DNA of 64,000 nucleotides from Eudromia elegans (taxonomy: Eukaryota; Chordata; Aves; Tinamiformes; Tinamidae): assembly GCA_003342815.1 (NCBI GenBank), contig PTEX01000013.1, positions 1,509,898-1,573,897 of the forward strand, read 5' to 3'. The notes beneath the pieces were generated by a model. That model saw only the letters and a list, made by a program, of their open reading frames with translations, was not told the origin of the DNA and did no database searches. Numbering within the stretch: the first letter of the stretch is position 1; each line of letters begins with the position of its first letter. Both the position numbers and the translations under genes were made by a program. Positions 13,101-24,900 of this stretch are shown here, one piece after another.

Positions 13101-16100
13101 TTTGTGAATACCATCCGTGATCCTCAACACTCGCTTCCTGGGGGTGTCCACAGACAGGGAGAAAAACATTAGACTGCATTCATCCATAAATACTTGTTCC
13201 ACATCACCCCATCGAAAGACTAACAGACTATCCGTAATAAACTGCCCAGGACTCCTAGACATGTCAATTACCCCAGCTCTTTCTATAAGTTCCCCTCTCT
13301 GACACTCTTCCTGCTTCACCATTCACTGTAGTCAGCCTAAGCCTTCCTGCTCTCTAAAGCTCATGGCACCCTGTCCTTCACTCTGTGCAGCACAAAATCA
13401 TCACTAACCCTACATTGCTCCCCCGCCCTGGAAGTTGCACTGCTCCCCCTGCTCAATCCAAAGCAGGCCACCAAGGTCATCCTCAACTCTCTTACTCTGC
13501 TCTCCCGTACACTGTGGACACCCTATCTACAGGAATAAACAACTTTTTTTTTTTTTTTTTAACTATTCCCATGCCTCTCCTTCAGCCCCGTTCGATGGAT
13601 CTTCACCAATGCCCAAGGTGAGGCACATGAGAGCTGAGCACTATAGATCACATAGTTCCAGTAACCCAGTCCTGCACATGTCATTCCTATGCACTCCTTC
13701 CTCCAAACTAAAACCCTCTGGGGCCCCTTTCCCTTGCAATCTGTGCAGAATCCCCACACAACCATTTCAGAGGGACCACAACCCTCGCTCTGTGCCTTGT
13801 GCAGAGAACAAGGCTGCAGAGGGGATCTAGCCTAATACAGGCTCATTCTGCCCAAATGGGCGCATCTCCTCATCTCCTGTGCCCTGCAGTGGCTAAACTG
13901 GACAAAGGACACACATTTATCCCAAAGGCATTTTTGAGAGGCATAGATGAGCAAAAAAAAGATAAGCTGTTGGGGAGGTTTTATATTACCCCAGCACCAT
14001 GGCCAAGCCTTCCTGAGCCCCCTCAATTACATCATGTAGCTGTCTCAGAGGTATTCCCCAGGCATGAGCATGAACAACCTGAATGACTAGAAAATGACTA
14101 GAAAGGTTGTTTATCTTTTACTCCAAGCAAGATATGGTCAGAAAAAAGGGAAATGACACTTTTCCTAGGTCTCTGTTTCACTGTGGAGGACTCTTCACAG
14201 TCTGCCCTGATCTTCTAATATTTGAGGGCCAACAGTGGCCTGCCATGCACACCTCCTTCCTCCAGCAAGCCTTCATTTCCTTATGGTGCATCTTTCTATT
14301 ATCCGAGCATCTGGGTGTGGATACCGCCATGCCAGAAAGGAAACACGCCTGCACACCTATGTATAGGAGCACCCAGCTGTAGGCATGGTGCAAGCAGCCT
14401 TTCGGGTCCATCTAGTACTCTTGCTCCTCAGCTGTGTTGCACAGACCTCCAGGCTTTTTGTTGATTTCCTTGTCAGTTCAGTGCATGGTTGTGCCCACAT
14501 ACAGCTCTGACTTTGCATCTCACCCAACCTTACAGAGACCTCTCTTGGATATTCCTACAGCTGTGGCATTTGGTTGAATGAAGAGTGTGAATAGAGAGAA
14601 GGTGATCACATACTCCCAAAACTCAACCACAGGGGAGGTGGCATTTGCAGGCATGGTCCTGTTGTACAAGCTGGAGCTATTCAAGAAGTCCACGCAGAGA
14701 TCTACCAAAAGAAAAGGAAGACGATGAGCCAGAGAAATTCTCTAAGGTCCCTCCATGAGGGATACTCCTTTCCCTCTGTATCCTCCCTATATCTACCTGT
14801 AGCTGCAGGTAGACCCTTTACACCATGCATTAGAGCATCGCATCAAACTATTGCATCTCATTAAATATCTCATTAAACTCTTGCTTTCCCCAGTCTCAAA
14901 TGAATCTCCACTCAGCAGCAGCCAGAGGGCTTGTGGAAGGAGGAAGAAAAATGGGAAGGAGAGATTAGGAGAGTGATTTCCTGCCAAATGAAAAACACAT
15001 GGCTGAAAAATGTAGATTACTGTGGGATAACCAGTATGATTAGCCAGGACACAAAATACCATTCTCAGCAAACCATACATTCCCTGTTTATACATACATT
15101 CATGTATGTGCTTGTAGATACCACAGTTATCTTTATGTTCTGCTTTCTCTTACCCAATCATGTCATAGAGTATGAAATTCCTAAAACGGAGGAGATTCCC
15201 TGTATCCAAGAAATTCACCTCATTGTTCATCTGGAAAGTGTAAGATTATCCACAGGAAAACACTGGAAGTCTAGCTATGGCTGGAACGCTTCTGTATGGT
15301 GAGAGAGTTTCTATGGCTTTCCTTGCAAACAAGTCCATGCTATGGGAGTTGAAGTAATCAGATCTGCTGTTTAAAAAAGACAGCTATCTCTGCTGGGATT
15401 GAGGAGCAAGGAAAGTGGTGAGTGCACAAAATTAACACATGATGGAATTGAATTACCTGACAAGAGCAAAACAAGCTACTGCCAAAGCCTTTTCCAGACT
15501 GACTTCTATTGAAAATAAAACCTGTTCCAGTACAGTAAAATAGGCTTGTCAGGCCATCTGATTGATGAAGTTCCTCTCCCAAGAACTCCACCTTTCCACA
15601 CACTGCCTAAACAAAACCAAAGTTGGGCCTCTGCTGCTTGGTATGGTTAGGAGAATGGTGGAAGGAAGAGATGGGTTCCCTGGTCAAGGTATAAATATAG
15701 AGACTTGTACAGATGTGATCTGAGGGGTAAAAGGGTCCACAGGATTTAGAGTCCTGTGCTACTTTTTCTGCTGTGGAAGACTTGTGTGGGTAAAAGCCTC
15801 CTGTGCAGGTCTGGCCTACAGGCCTAGTCTTTTGGTTTACCCAAAGGTTGAGTGTGCAAAGGAAAACACTTCTGTACACGACAACAACTGTCCAAGTAAT
15901 TCTAAAGGAGTGGGATAGCGAAGAGGAGTTGTGAAATAAATTATTGTACCAGAGCCAACAAAAAGCTCCTGTCATGTGAAGAGAAGTACAGATTGCTTTG
16001 AAAATTTTGTCAACTTCCCCACTTCACACAAAAAAAATGGAGTTTTCAGTAAAGTCTCCATCCCCAACCTTTCTTAATTCAGAAGTAATCTTACCCTCCC

Positions 16101-19100
16101 CAGTGATTAGGCAGTGGGCAAGACCATTATCCTTCCTGACACTCATCCATGTTAAGTGAAGAAAGCTACATTCACTGGATCCCTGCCATAGAGCATCTCA
16201 TGACATCTACCTTTCTTGGCATCACACTGTGACACCCATGGTAAACTGCAAAATTATGTTGGAAACCAAAGAAGTTCATCTATAACCCAAACATATTTAT
16301 ATCAATATGACACATTTTCCACAAAACTAAAATAACTTCTAGGAACTGGGAAATGGGAAGAGTAGTTAGCTTTGATAGAAAATTTCCCTCTCCACTCACA
16401 CTTTGCAGGAGCAAGTTGCATGAAGGTATACCTGAGTTCCAGGGGTTACTGCAACTGGCCCATGGCAGCACAGCAGTGAAGGAGCTAAACAGGTAGAAGA
16501 GTGCCCAGCACAGGATGATGATATAGTAGATATTCAGATAGGACTCGATGACTTGTGAGGCATAACCAATTCCTGTGAATAAAAGCAACAAAGGTGAGGA
16601 ATAAGGCTGCCAGCCATCTCCCAGTGTGTCAGGTGTAGCCTCAGATGAAATTCTAGGTCACATCCAGGGAGGATGAGTACAAGGCCAACATCTTGGGTCA
16701 CTAGAGTAGGTGCAAGGCTCACCTCAGGGAAAGTGAAAGGATATTATAACATTACACATACAGATGGGAATATATTAATGGTATCTCCAGAGAGGTCATA
16801 AAGTGCAGTGTTGGTGCAGAAGTACAGTGCTGGGAGTCAAAAGCTTTGGCCTCACATCCTAGTTGTCCCCATCACTCACTGAGATATCAGAAAGGTCAAT
16901 GAAGAGCAAATTCAGTTGTTCAGAATGTCCTTTCATGTCCTCAATGTCTTTTGAGATGCCTTTCCTGTCCAGCCTCCAGCCCTGACTCCAGAGGCCATAG
17001 GTCTCCCTTGGTTCTTCCAGGGATGTCTCGTAGATTCCCCAGGGCGTTTTAAATGCTGCTGACAGCCTGTGATTAGGTGAATAAACCAGACCTTTAATCT
17101 GTGCGTGAGCACAGATTTCCCTGTCTGTGAAAAGAACAGGAAAATTGTGAATGCTAAATTCATTAATATCTTAAAACCACTAAATGACCTTTATCCAAGA
17201 GAAAATAAGGGCTATAGGAGACCTGGTTCATATCCTTTTGCTTTAACCACAACATCAACTGTCTCTGGACTGTCAGATTGGTGTTTTCAGTGTGATTCCT
17301 GCTCAACAGAGGTGAATGTCAGCCTGCAGACACTGTCAGGACAGTGCCAGATGGAGAAAGAGCTGTATAGGGTACTGCAGGCCAGCTAGCCTTCCTCATT
17401 TTCTCCTCTCCTTCATATTTGTCCTGGCCTATATAGAGGCACCTGTTTGTCAACACTTTGTTCTTCACCTTCTGTTTTTTTTGCCACGCTCCTATCATCG
17501 CTCCCAGACTCTGAGCACTGCAAAGCAGACACTGTGGGTTGCACACTGCACCAGTACAATCAGCCAGCATGGCAAGCCAGTGGTCACCTACATGGTGTCG
17601 GGGTACTACGCCCCACACATGCAACAGAGATCACAGAAAAACAAGGTTGGGAGAGGGAAGGAAGGAGAAAAAACGGCAAAAACAAACAGACAACCCCCCA
17701 AAAGGCTCTTAGTCACTAGTTATTAGAAGCAATTCTCCTTTGACTCACCTTCAAAGATGGGGCAGATCTTCCTCCAGGCCGTCACCCCTCCCTGGCTTGT
17801 GTACTGCCCCAGCGCAGTCTCCAGGAAGAAGAGTGGGATCCCACAGGCAAAGAGGAAGATGAGGTAGGGGATGAGGAAGGCTCCTGCAGAGAGAGACAAG
17901 ATGGTACCTAAGAAACTTCCTTAAAGCCTTGTCCCTATGGCCAAAGCTGGAACCAGCTACACAAACACAAACATTTCTCTGAACTAAATGTGTAGCCTGT
18001 GCAGAAGAGGAGAGTCTCTAACTCCTTCCTTTCTCAGAAAAACAATTACAAGGGTGCTCTGTCCCGTGCTACTGCAGCACTTCTGTGTTTGATCTTAGAC
18101 ACAACCCAGAAGCTGTAGAGAATTAGGGGGGGCAATAGAACAGAGGGCACTGGAGAGGTTGCCCCTACTGTCACAGCCATCTCATTCAAGCCTCCAGAAG
18201 AAGCCAGGCAAAGCAAAAGGTATCGTGGGTTCACAGTTGTTCTTCCTTTCCCAGGAATTACAACAAAAGGCCCCGTTGCCCAGAAGACACAAGTCTAGAG
18301 TTTGCTAACATTTCTTAGTAAATATTTGATGCAAAATATGAGACTTTATTCACATATTTGGTAAATAGTTTTCACTATTGAAAAGGTATTGCGACAGAAC
18401 ATCTTTCCAGCATTTCCGAAATGAAAAGGTTTAACTTCTCTCTTCAATTTCCATTTATCTTTAAAATACAGGAAAAATCTTAAGAGAAGCCAAATGAAAA
18501 AAGGAGTTAAAATAATCCAGCAATGAGAGAAATGCTCGGTTAAGTTTAAATAGAATATTTCCGCATAACTCTTGAAAAAGAAGAGGAGGAAGAAAACAGT
18601 TGTTTTCCCAGGAAAAAAAAAAGAACAATAAAAAAGTGCTGCAAGAGCAAAACAAAAACAAACAAACAAAAAGGCTTATGCCCTGATAAGGCAGGTTTTA
18701 ACTTATTTTCCATCTTTTCAGTTCTGCTACCAAAGCAAAACACCCAGCTCTTTCCTTATTCTGCTCCAAACTGTTCCTAAAGTCTGTTCTATTGCTTGAT
18801 TTCCTCCTATCATCTCATCATCTTTCTCCCCATCATGGACATACAAATTTTACGCTTTCTCTCCCCTCCAAGCAAAGACAGCAAAAGCAAAGCATGCCAA
18901 GGCAAATGCCTTCCTAGTTGGAACAGCATCTGCCAAGGTTTCATCACCATACAATGAATTTTGACAATGAGTATCTCCCACCACCAGTGCCTGGAGAGTC
19001 ACTCCGCTGTTTGCACTAGAGACATGGGCTCTTTCCCTCAGCAGACCTTGTCCCCCCGCCTATTCCTACTGTGCCAGTACAGTCATCCCCACTGAAATTC

Positions 19101-21318
19101 CTTCCCATGACAGAAAATTAACAATTAGGAACATTCCTTCCATTTTTCAAGCCAACAATGTTAAAATAACAAGCAAGATCCAGATTTCCCCTAAACACAG
19201 CTGTGCCATAGCTGCAGGGGACCTGAGGCCAATGGAAACGAGGGTGGATCACAGCGCCAGTCCAGGTTCGCGGAGCTGGGGACACAAACTGTGCATGATA
19301 ACCAGAGGCAGCTGCTGCAGTTGATGATACAGGACTTCTTCAAGCCATGTCTGTAGTAGAACTTTATTATTCTGTATGCAGATGATTAATCTTTCAGAAG
19401 ATCTCAGACCCTGTTTTCTGATGCTATTTGTCCCAGAGATTGATCCATTTTTTGTCACTGAGTAGCAAGAGGGCTCCATACACACTTGCTGGTTTGCTTC
19501 TCTAAACCTTTCCCAGATCTTTAAGGCCTGTTGTGATCTTCTCCCCAGTTTGCTGGGGAACCCCCTTTTCTTACAAGTTAGTAATGCCAAATAATTAGAT
19601 CAAATTTGGAAGGGCAGCCATTAATAAGTTTACACTCAGTTACTCTACAGAAAGTCAGTGTAACTATCTTTATTACATCTATTTTTACAGCTTTAAAACT
19701 GTCTTACTACATCTGGAGCTGCAGAAAAGCAACAGAATAGCATTCTCCAGTACAGAAGCTGGGGAGCTTATACTGATGGTGAATATCTTTTTTTTTCCTT
19801 TAGAGCAGCACCAAGGACTTTTATCTTTTAGTGTCATGGGAAAGACAGTGTTGACCATTTGGTTCCCTACTGAGTTGGATGGGAGGAGAATATGAACCTT
19901 CTACAATCACTGCATATTTTCTGCAGCAGTAAGGTGCTAGATGGGAGAGGAGGACTCTCCCATGATAAGCTATTCCAAGCCTGCTGACTTCTGAATACAT
20001 CCTAAGATATTCCAGGATATTTTAGTTTAAAAAAAAAAAAGGGAAGAAAAAATATTCAACAGACATTTAAAATGAAAAGAAAAAAAATAGCCTTTTCACT
20101 TAAACTAATTAGCATATAAATTGCAAAGACTGCTGAACTGGATACCATAGCATAAACTATTTAGAGATATCATCTAAGCTCAGGAAGGAATTTTCCATCC
20201 AAAATCCATGACATTTCTACCCCCGCTTTCAAAGCATCAGTGCAGAATGGCCTATTAAATCAGATGCGTGGTCAGTGTTTCCAACCCAGGCAGTTCTGAC
20301 TTGTATTTGTTGCCTCATTGGCCATCATAAAAATCTCAGAGGAAAACAAAAGGTCAGGTGAGAACCATCCCAAGGTTCAACAAAATCTCCTTCCATTTTT
20401 TTTTTAAACTGTTCTTTCAACTGACCCAAAGTTCATTTGGTTCAGTGGAGACATTTTATTGACTCCAGCTCAATTCAGACAAACTCCAGCAGCAGCACAG
20501 GGGACAGGATTTGGTAGTCCTGTGACAAACAGCACTGAATCATTAATCCATTGTGTGCACTGCTCTGGGGAAGGCAGAGACTTTGCAACATGGTCTGCAG
20601 AGAAAGGAATTTCAAAAGCAGAGGAACATACACAGCTCAGAGTATTATATCAAAATGATTATATTAAATAAGAGCAGGAGAAGTTATTGCTTTATTTGAC
20701 ACGTAATCTATTATTCCTCCTTCTCCCTTATAAGAAAATTGATAAAAGATCTGATTTACTAAGAAAAGATAGTGACAGTCAATTATTCTCTCATCTCTCC
20801 CACAGCTTCTTTCTATTATATTGTGAAATTATGATTTTTAACCATGTGATGATCTTTCCGTCATTCCATTGGGAAAAGGAATCCAGGAAGTCATGCTACA
20901 AACAGAAAGGAGAGGGGAACCTTCCTGGGAACAGATTTCCCTAGCACTGGGTGGACCTCTGGGAGAACTATGCCTGAGGAAGAGGTAGGAATGTCCTCCT
21001 TCCCATTCTCCAAGCTACTCCTTCACCCGCATGCAATGAAAGATGGCTCTTCCATGTTACCTCTTTGGATACGACGGGCAGCTTGGCTCTTCAGCTACCC
21101 ACCTAGGGCGAGTCACACGTGCTGTGAACTTACCGCCTCCGTTCTTGTAGCAGAGGTACGGGAACCGCCACACGTTTCCCAGACCGATGATCTCTCCAGC
21201 CACAGACAGGACAAACTCCACTTTGTTACTCCATTGGCCCCTTTCTTCCATTTCCTCTTCTTTTACCTCTTCAGGCACTGCTACAGCGCCATTGGACTCC
21301 GCAGTTTTCCTCATGGCT
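1..21318 (-). CDS. SLC6A12: SLC6A12 (BGT1) gene, 3'-truncated by window edge; coding exons 1-11
   Basis: Sodium- and chloride-coupled betaine/GABA transporter of the plasma membrane (SLC6, LeuT fold, 12 TM segments). Coding exons on the minus strand: 21134-21314, 17749-17883, 16432-16572, 14614-14701, 13005-13137, 10550-10684, 8310-8413, 6769-6893, 6298-6410, 5534-5671, 4152-4254. Together they give 1396 nt (about 465 residues) of continuous reading frame; the human protein has about 614. Missing are TM11, TM12 and the C-tail, which I did not find in 1-4151 and place beyond the left edge. BGT1 rather than GAT2 is supported by VIESYLN in TM3, Gln288 in TM6 (GAICQG-type position, Leu in GAT2) and YLKPD after TM5. 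Glu41 and Gln288 align with human BGT1 Glu52 and Gln299, residues known to matter for BGT1 ligand selectivity. An acceptor AG lies 4 nt before the ATG, so an upstream non-coding exon is expected; I could not locate it. Confidence 0.93.
4152..4254 (-). CDS. SLC6A12: SLC6A12 exon 11 (TM10), last exon of this gene in the window
   Basis: 103 nt encoding [20 protein letters not shown] then [15 protein letters not shown]. The Asp of LFDYY pairs with the TM1 Arg in the extracellular gate (GAT1 Asp451). Acceptor CTCCAACAG, donor GTAAGT. The next exon, expected to encode a [17 protein letters not shown]-like segment, is not present at lower coordinates, so the following intron exceeds 4.1 kb. Confidence 0.94.
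5534..5671 (-). CDS. SLC6A12: SLC6A12 exon 10 (end of TM8, TM9)
   Basis: 138 nt, 46 whole codons: [46 protein letters not shown]. The basic KKGRR is the cytoplasmic loop before TM9. Acceptor CTTTTGCAG, donor GTAAGG. Confidence 0.94.
6298..6410 (-). CDS. SLC6A12: SLC6A12 exon 9 (extracellular loop 4, TM8)
   Basis: 113 nt encoding [20 protein letters not shown] then [18 protein letters not shown]. The GLDSQ end of TM8 contains the Asp/Ser pair of the family's Na2 sodium site. Acceptor GTTGGCAG, donor GTACAG. Confidence 0.94.
6769..6893 (-). CDS. SLC6A12: SLC6A12 exon 8 (TM7)
   Basis: 125 nt encoding [20 protein letters not shown] then [21 protein letters not shown]. Asn and Ser of LNSATS align with GAT1 Asn327 and Ser331 (chloride/sodium ligands). 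FMAHKQG differs from the FMSQEQG of human BGT1 in the loop after TM7. Acceptor CTTCCAG, donor GTAGGT. Confidence 0.94.
8310..8413 (-). CDS. SLC6A12: SLC6A12 exon 7 (TM6, substrate and chloride site)
   Basis: 104 nt encoding [20 protein letters not shown] then [17 protein letters not shown]6 is the unwound substrate-binding helix. The Gln and Ser of TQIFFS correspond to GAT1 Gln291 and Ser295 (chloride ligands). The Gln of AICQG (residue 288) is the BGT1-type residue where GAT2 has Leu. The first 35 nt are identical to SLC6A13 exon 7. Acceptor CTGTTCCAG, donor GTAAGA; the Lys codon is split AA/G. Confidence 0.95.
9822..10042 (+). mobile_element. CR1 LINE, 5'-truncated 3' end
   Basis: About 220 bp resembling the 3' end of avian CR1: a CATTAGGATGAATTTCTA start, CACTGCAACAGGCTGCCCAG, a TGATCTTAAAGGTCTTCTCC block, and a tail of two degenerate copies of TTCTATGAT. 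It lies in SLC6A12 intron 6 in the opposite orientation to the gene. Heavy 5' truncation is normal for CR1. Assignment is from recalled consensus features, not a library search. Confidence 0.9.
10550..10684 (-). CDS. SLC6A12: SLC6A12 exon 6 (TM5)
   Basis: 135 nt, 45 whole codons, from [20 protein letters not shown] through [10 protein letters not shown] to [15 protein letters not shown]. The family motif RGVTLPGA ends TM5. YLKPD matches BGT1, where GAT2 has YLYPN/D. Acceptor CTCTGCAG, donor GTGGGT. Confidence 0.95.
10685..13004 (-). other. SLC6A12 intron 5
   Basis: 2.3 kb between exons 5 and 6. AT-rich in 11160-12000, with no exon, repeat family or RNA gene that I recognise. Confidence 0.6.
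13005..13137 (-). CDS. SLC6A12: SLC6A12 exon 5 (TM4)
   Basis: 133 nt. The first third encodes [14 protein letters not shown]. The rest encodes [20 protein letters not shown] then [10 protein letters not shown]4 and its cytoplasmic end. Acceptor CACCCCCAG, donor GTAGGA. Its last 80 nt differ at only two positions from SLC6A13 exon 5 (57536-57668), far more alike than the first 48 nt; see findings. Confidence 0.95.
13544..13560 (+). repeat. Poly(T) run, 17 nt
   Basis: Uninterrupted T17 in SLC6A12 intron 4; on the transcribed strand it reads as poly(A). Not followed by a recognisable retroelement body. Confidence 0.9.
14614..14701 (-). CDS. SLC6A12: SLC6A12 exon 4 (extracellular loop 2)
   Basis: 88 nt, encoding [20 protein letters not shown] then [10 protein letters not shown]. 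It carries the second loop-2 Cys and three N-glycosylation sequons (NSS, NRT, NAT). Acceptor TTTTGGTAG, donor GTATGT; the Glu codon is split GA/G. This is the most divergent part of the protein, as usual for the family, but ATSPV-EFWE is conserved with the neighbour. Confidence 0.92.
16432..16572 (-). CDS. SLC6A12: SLC6A12 exon 3 (TM3, start of extracellular loop 2)
   Basis: 141 nt. It encodes [20 protein letters not shown] and [10 protein letters not shown], ending in [11 protein letters not shown]. The ESYLN motif in TM3 is BGT1-like, where GAT2 has VILLN. The YY pair includes the conserved TM3 substrate-site tyrosine (GAT1 Tyr140). The Cys in ASCSN is the first of the loop-2 cysteines. Acceptor TTCACAG; donor GTATAC, which is weaker than the other donors in the gene. 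Confidence 0.94.
16573..21133 (-). other. SLC6A12 introns 1-2
   Basis: Intron 2 (16573-17748) and intron 1 (17884-21133, 3.2 kb, the longest complete intron of this gene). AT-rich with A- or T-runs near 18550-18620 and 20030-20090. No transposon or extra exon recognised. Confidence 0.6.
17749..17883 (-). CDS. SLC6A12: SLC6A12 exon 2 (end of TM1, TM2)
   Basis: 135 nt between acceptor CTGCAG and donor GTGAGT. Translation runs from [15 protein letters not shown] through [13 protein letters not shown] to ICPIFE. The Tyr of IPY corresponds to the TM2 chloride ligand (GAT1 Tyr86). Phase is 1-1, the same as the paralogous SLC6A13 exon at 63042-63176, with which it shares an uninterrupted 28-nt match over the SQGGVTAW codons. 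Confidence 0.95.
21134..21318 (-). CDS. SLC6A12: SLC6A12 exon 1 (first coding exon; start codon, N-tail, TM1)
   Basis: ATG at 21312-21314, preceded by a pyrimidine-rich CTGCAG acceptor that leaves 4 nt of 5'UTR in this exon (AGCC-ATG, a fair Kozak context). It encodes 60 residues plus one base: an acidic cytoplasmic tail ([14 protein letters not shown]) followed by TM1 with [14 protein letters not shown]. Glu41 sits at the GAT1 Tyr60 position; Asn47 is a sodium ligand and Arg50 the extracellular-gate arginine of the family. Donor GTAAGT follows at 21133-21128. The tail is about 11 residues shorter than in human BGT1. Confidence 0.95.
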
Positions 21319-21962
21319 CTGCAGGACAGAGCAAAAGCAGAGCAGAGGACGTAATAGGCTGCTGTAGGACACCCTGGTGGAAGGTGGAGAGAGGGGGCCC
21401 AGCCATCAAAATGAATGCATTCATAGTGTTACCATCAGGTCCTCCTTGTTCTTTGGAAACCAGCTTATCTAAGGTCAGCACAAAGCATTTCCTCCTGGAT
21501 ATTCCTGGGATAACCTTTCTCCCCGGAGCCACCTTCCTAGACCTTCCCAGTCCCTCTCCGTACCACCATCCCCAACACTCTGCCTCTTCCTATCTGCTGG
21601 TAGCTTGGCTGTGACTTTAGAAATAGCAATTCTTAGGAAGAGAAAAGGAATTAGAGATTAAAGGAGCACAAGAGCAGAAAAAATCCCCCTTCCCAGTATG
21701 TGCACTGTCTTTCTCTGAAATGGCTTCAAAGAGCAGGTAGAGTTGTTATGGATTATTAGTCTGAGTAGGAATGGAAGATTTGTCTTTTATCTTCATGCAC
21801 TGGCAGGGGTGCTGAATCACTGTCTGTGACATAATGGTCACCACATTATATTACAGTACAGCATCATATCTGAACAAAACACACACATGATGATTTGACC
21901 CAGGCTTGCCTTAATAACAAACAGACACGAGCAACAGACTTCTACCTCATTGCCCAACCCTG

Positions 21963-21980
21963 AAAAAAAAAAAAAAAAAA
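21963..21980 (+). repeat. Poly(A) run, 18 nt
   Basis: Uninterrupted A18 about 650 bp upstream of the first SLC6A12 coding exon. No retroposed gene body is recognisable next to it. Confidence 0.9.
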
Positions 21981-24900
21981 CAAAGCAAGGAGACAAACCC
22001 CTTGAGTTTGGGAAAAGGCCCTCATACTTGTGAAGTGCTCGGGTGTTTCAAGGCTGGGCAAGGATGTGCTAAGAAAAGACAAGCTCAATTATTGTAGTGA
22101 AAACGCCACTAGGAAAAAGAACAGCCAGGAAAATGCAGAGGAAATTCACTGTCTGACATGGAATGTGACTGGGCCTATAGAGTGATACAAGGAAGACATT
22201 CTCCCTGTCTATACTAAATCCTGAGTTGTGTTTAGCATCATCTTAATTAAGCAAAGTTAGAGGACGTTGGTTACAAGATAAAATTTTCCATCATATGCAA
22301 GCTCTTTTTTAATTGTCTAGTCAATTTAAATCTAGCCAAAATTTGCACAGACCAGACTAAGTCTTCTTGTTGACATTTTCACATTGATTACAAGAATCTG
22401 AGTGTGAGAGGAAATTAAAGTGCGGAGAGAAAGATCTCCCTTTGGCTTAGCTAAAAAATTCTCCACAAAAGTCTGCTCCAGCTAGTATATTGAGGTAAGG
22501 ATGCATGCAGAATTCCACAAGGAGGACACAGATCTTATGTGAGTAGCATTCCTGTTGAACTGTATATAGGAAGTCCTAGAGGTAGCTACATATCTCCAAT
22601 AGCAATTGAACAGAAACTTTGATGGTGTGATTGGCATTAGCAAGGGATACACATTCCCTTTGGCTTTTATCATAATCGAATAGTTGTGAGAAACTATTGA
22701 AAGCTGTGCCATGAAAATAACATATCTCAACTGTTGTCTAAAGACAGTTATTTCAAAAATAGCAGGATATTTCAATAAAAACAGGACCTCCAAACCTATC
22801 CAACAAACTTCGTACCTTCGAATAGGATAGGAAGCCATTCTCTCCCTCTTCATGCATAGTTTTTCCCTCTCTCACTTGAGGTTAGCTTTGTGGTTAGAGT
22901 CAACGCATGGACGTCAGGGACTATTGAGTGGCTGAATCAACTGGGAATGGCAGCAAGTATGGTTTTAACATTAAACTGATGCCTGCGAACAACATGGCAT
23001 TTCTATAGGCAAGGTTCAGCAATGCAAGGAGCAGGAGCTGGTTGCCCGTACTTTTGCTTCTTAATACACATAAGACAATGTATCATGATATCTCATTTGC
23101 TTCTGTAAGTTGCCCAACACAAATGAAATGATTTAATAAGTTCTGACCCCATGGATATACCAGGCCAAGGGGCATGGAAAGGCACAGACATATGAAAAGC
23201 TAACTTTTACTGAACACTCACAACGAAGCAGATCATGTTTGGCATGAGGCATATTTCCTCCCTCTGTCATTAAAATAAAGAAATGAAAACAGACCTCCCA
23301 GTGTTATACATCAATTGCTCTGGAGATGCCCAAGGCGGCAACATTCCTTACTTCCACATTTGCTCTGGTGCTGAAGGGCCTATCGTATATTCTTTGAAAT
23401 CAGCAGCAGATTTCCAAGGATGCAGAGGAGTGAATCCCATGCAAAGCATTAACACTGCCCTCAGTAAGAGGGGCTGCAGCATGAGCAGAGGAGCATAAAA
23501 ATGAAGAAGGGCAGGCAGAGGTCAGTGACTGTGCAGCTACCTATTCAAAAATATTGCAGGAAAATTCCTGCTCCTTTCTCAAATTTGAGCGTTTTTTCAA
23601 GTTACTTCTCAAAAGGACTTCCATATGGCAAATATCTGTGAACACAACCAATATTAGTGACAAATACAAAAGAAGCACTTGCCCAGCCTTTGCCCTTTAT
23701 AGCCCACGTGCTGCAAATGCCAATTCACAGGCACTTTGCAGGTACCATTCACTCAGCCCCAAACTCACTCTGTAGCATATTTGGATCTGCCCTGGAGTGT
23801 CACGCTGCATCAGTCCTCCAACAGGACCTCTAAGTCCAGGTTTAAAGAAGATGGTGCAACCGAGAGGTCACATCATGCACCCCAAATGCTGGCTGGTGCA
23901 ATCCTACCAGAGCACTGATGGCTCACTGGTGTGGCAGTCCTCCTGGTCCCAGCTTTGTCCTCCCTCAACTTAGCTCTCCTGCTGGGTTGATTGGGAGATG
24001 GAAATGAGAACTCCTCCAGCCTTTTCTCAGCTCCCGAAACCTAAGCAAGGCCCTTTTCCTGCTCCCTATCTGCAGCACGGCCTGCCAGCTGGCTAATCAG
24101 TTCATTCAGATGCTGCAGCACAGCCTCCTCATCCTAGAGAGGAGCAGAGCTCCACGCACTGTCAAATGGGAGAGAAAAAATAACACATACTTAATGAAAT
24201 GTGTTTGATCTGTCACAGTCCTCGGCACGTTCCAGTTTGCTGCAGTCCAGGGCACATTATCATGTACAATGGTGCTTAAGCCTGGGCTTATTGAGGATGT
24301 CATCAGAAGCTGACAAGAGAGGACTTAGCTAATTTCTTTACTTTCATTCTTTTCATGCAAGGCAGATCCAAGAGTCAGCCTATTGCTACTAACATTTGTG
24401 TTTTGCATTTTTTGTGCTATACCTGTTTTACACAGGGGCAGTGGAGGACCACAAATGCAGAGTCACATCCAATGCAGAGCCTTCAAACGAAGAGTCAGCC
24501 CATGGCCTCAACCCTGTAACCAGCCTTAACTTTACAGATATCTGGGTCAGGATTTGGACTTTGCAATTACTCTGAATCTACAGTAGATCAACAGAAAGCA
24601 CTGAAGAATAACTCTGGGACAAACAGACTGTCAGGGAAGATGCTGCCTTCATGGGGTTGTTTACCTACTTAAAACAGGGAAAAGCACTCTGCTTATGAAA
24701 CTGAGCCATCCTGACTAGATACAAGTAGCAAGGGTGAAAATAAGCTACTACTCTAAGCCTTAGCAATTTATGCCGTGATCTCCACCTTGTCCTTTCCCAG
24801 GCAAAGCAATGTGCAGCATTATGCATCCCCAGTATTTCCCTCCTCTGTTTGCCTGCTGTTTCTAAGGACAAACCTATTCACACACCTCGTGGCTCTGTTC

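Larger units (their letters stand above)
13138..16431 (-). other. SLC6A12 introns 3-4
   Basis: Introns flanking exon 4 (13138-14613 and 14702-16431). The only notable element is a 17-nt T homopolymer at 13544-13560. I see no additional splice-bounded exon. Confidence 0.6.
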
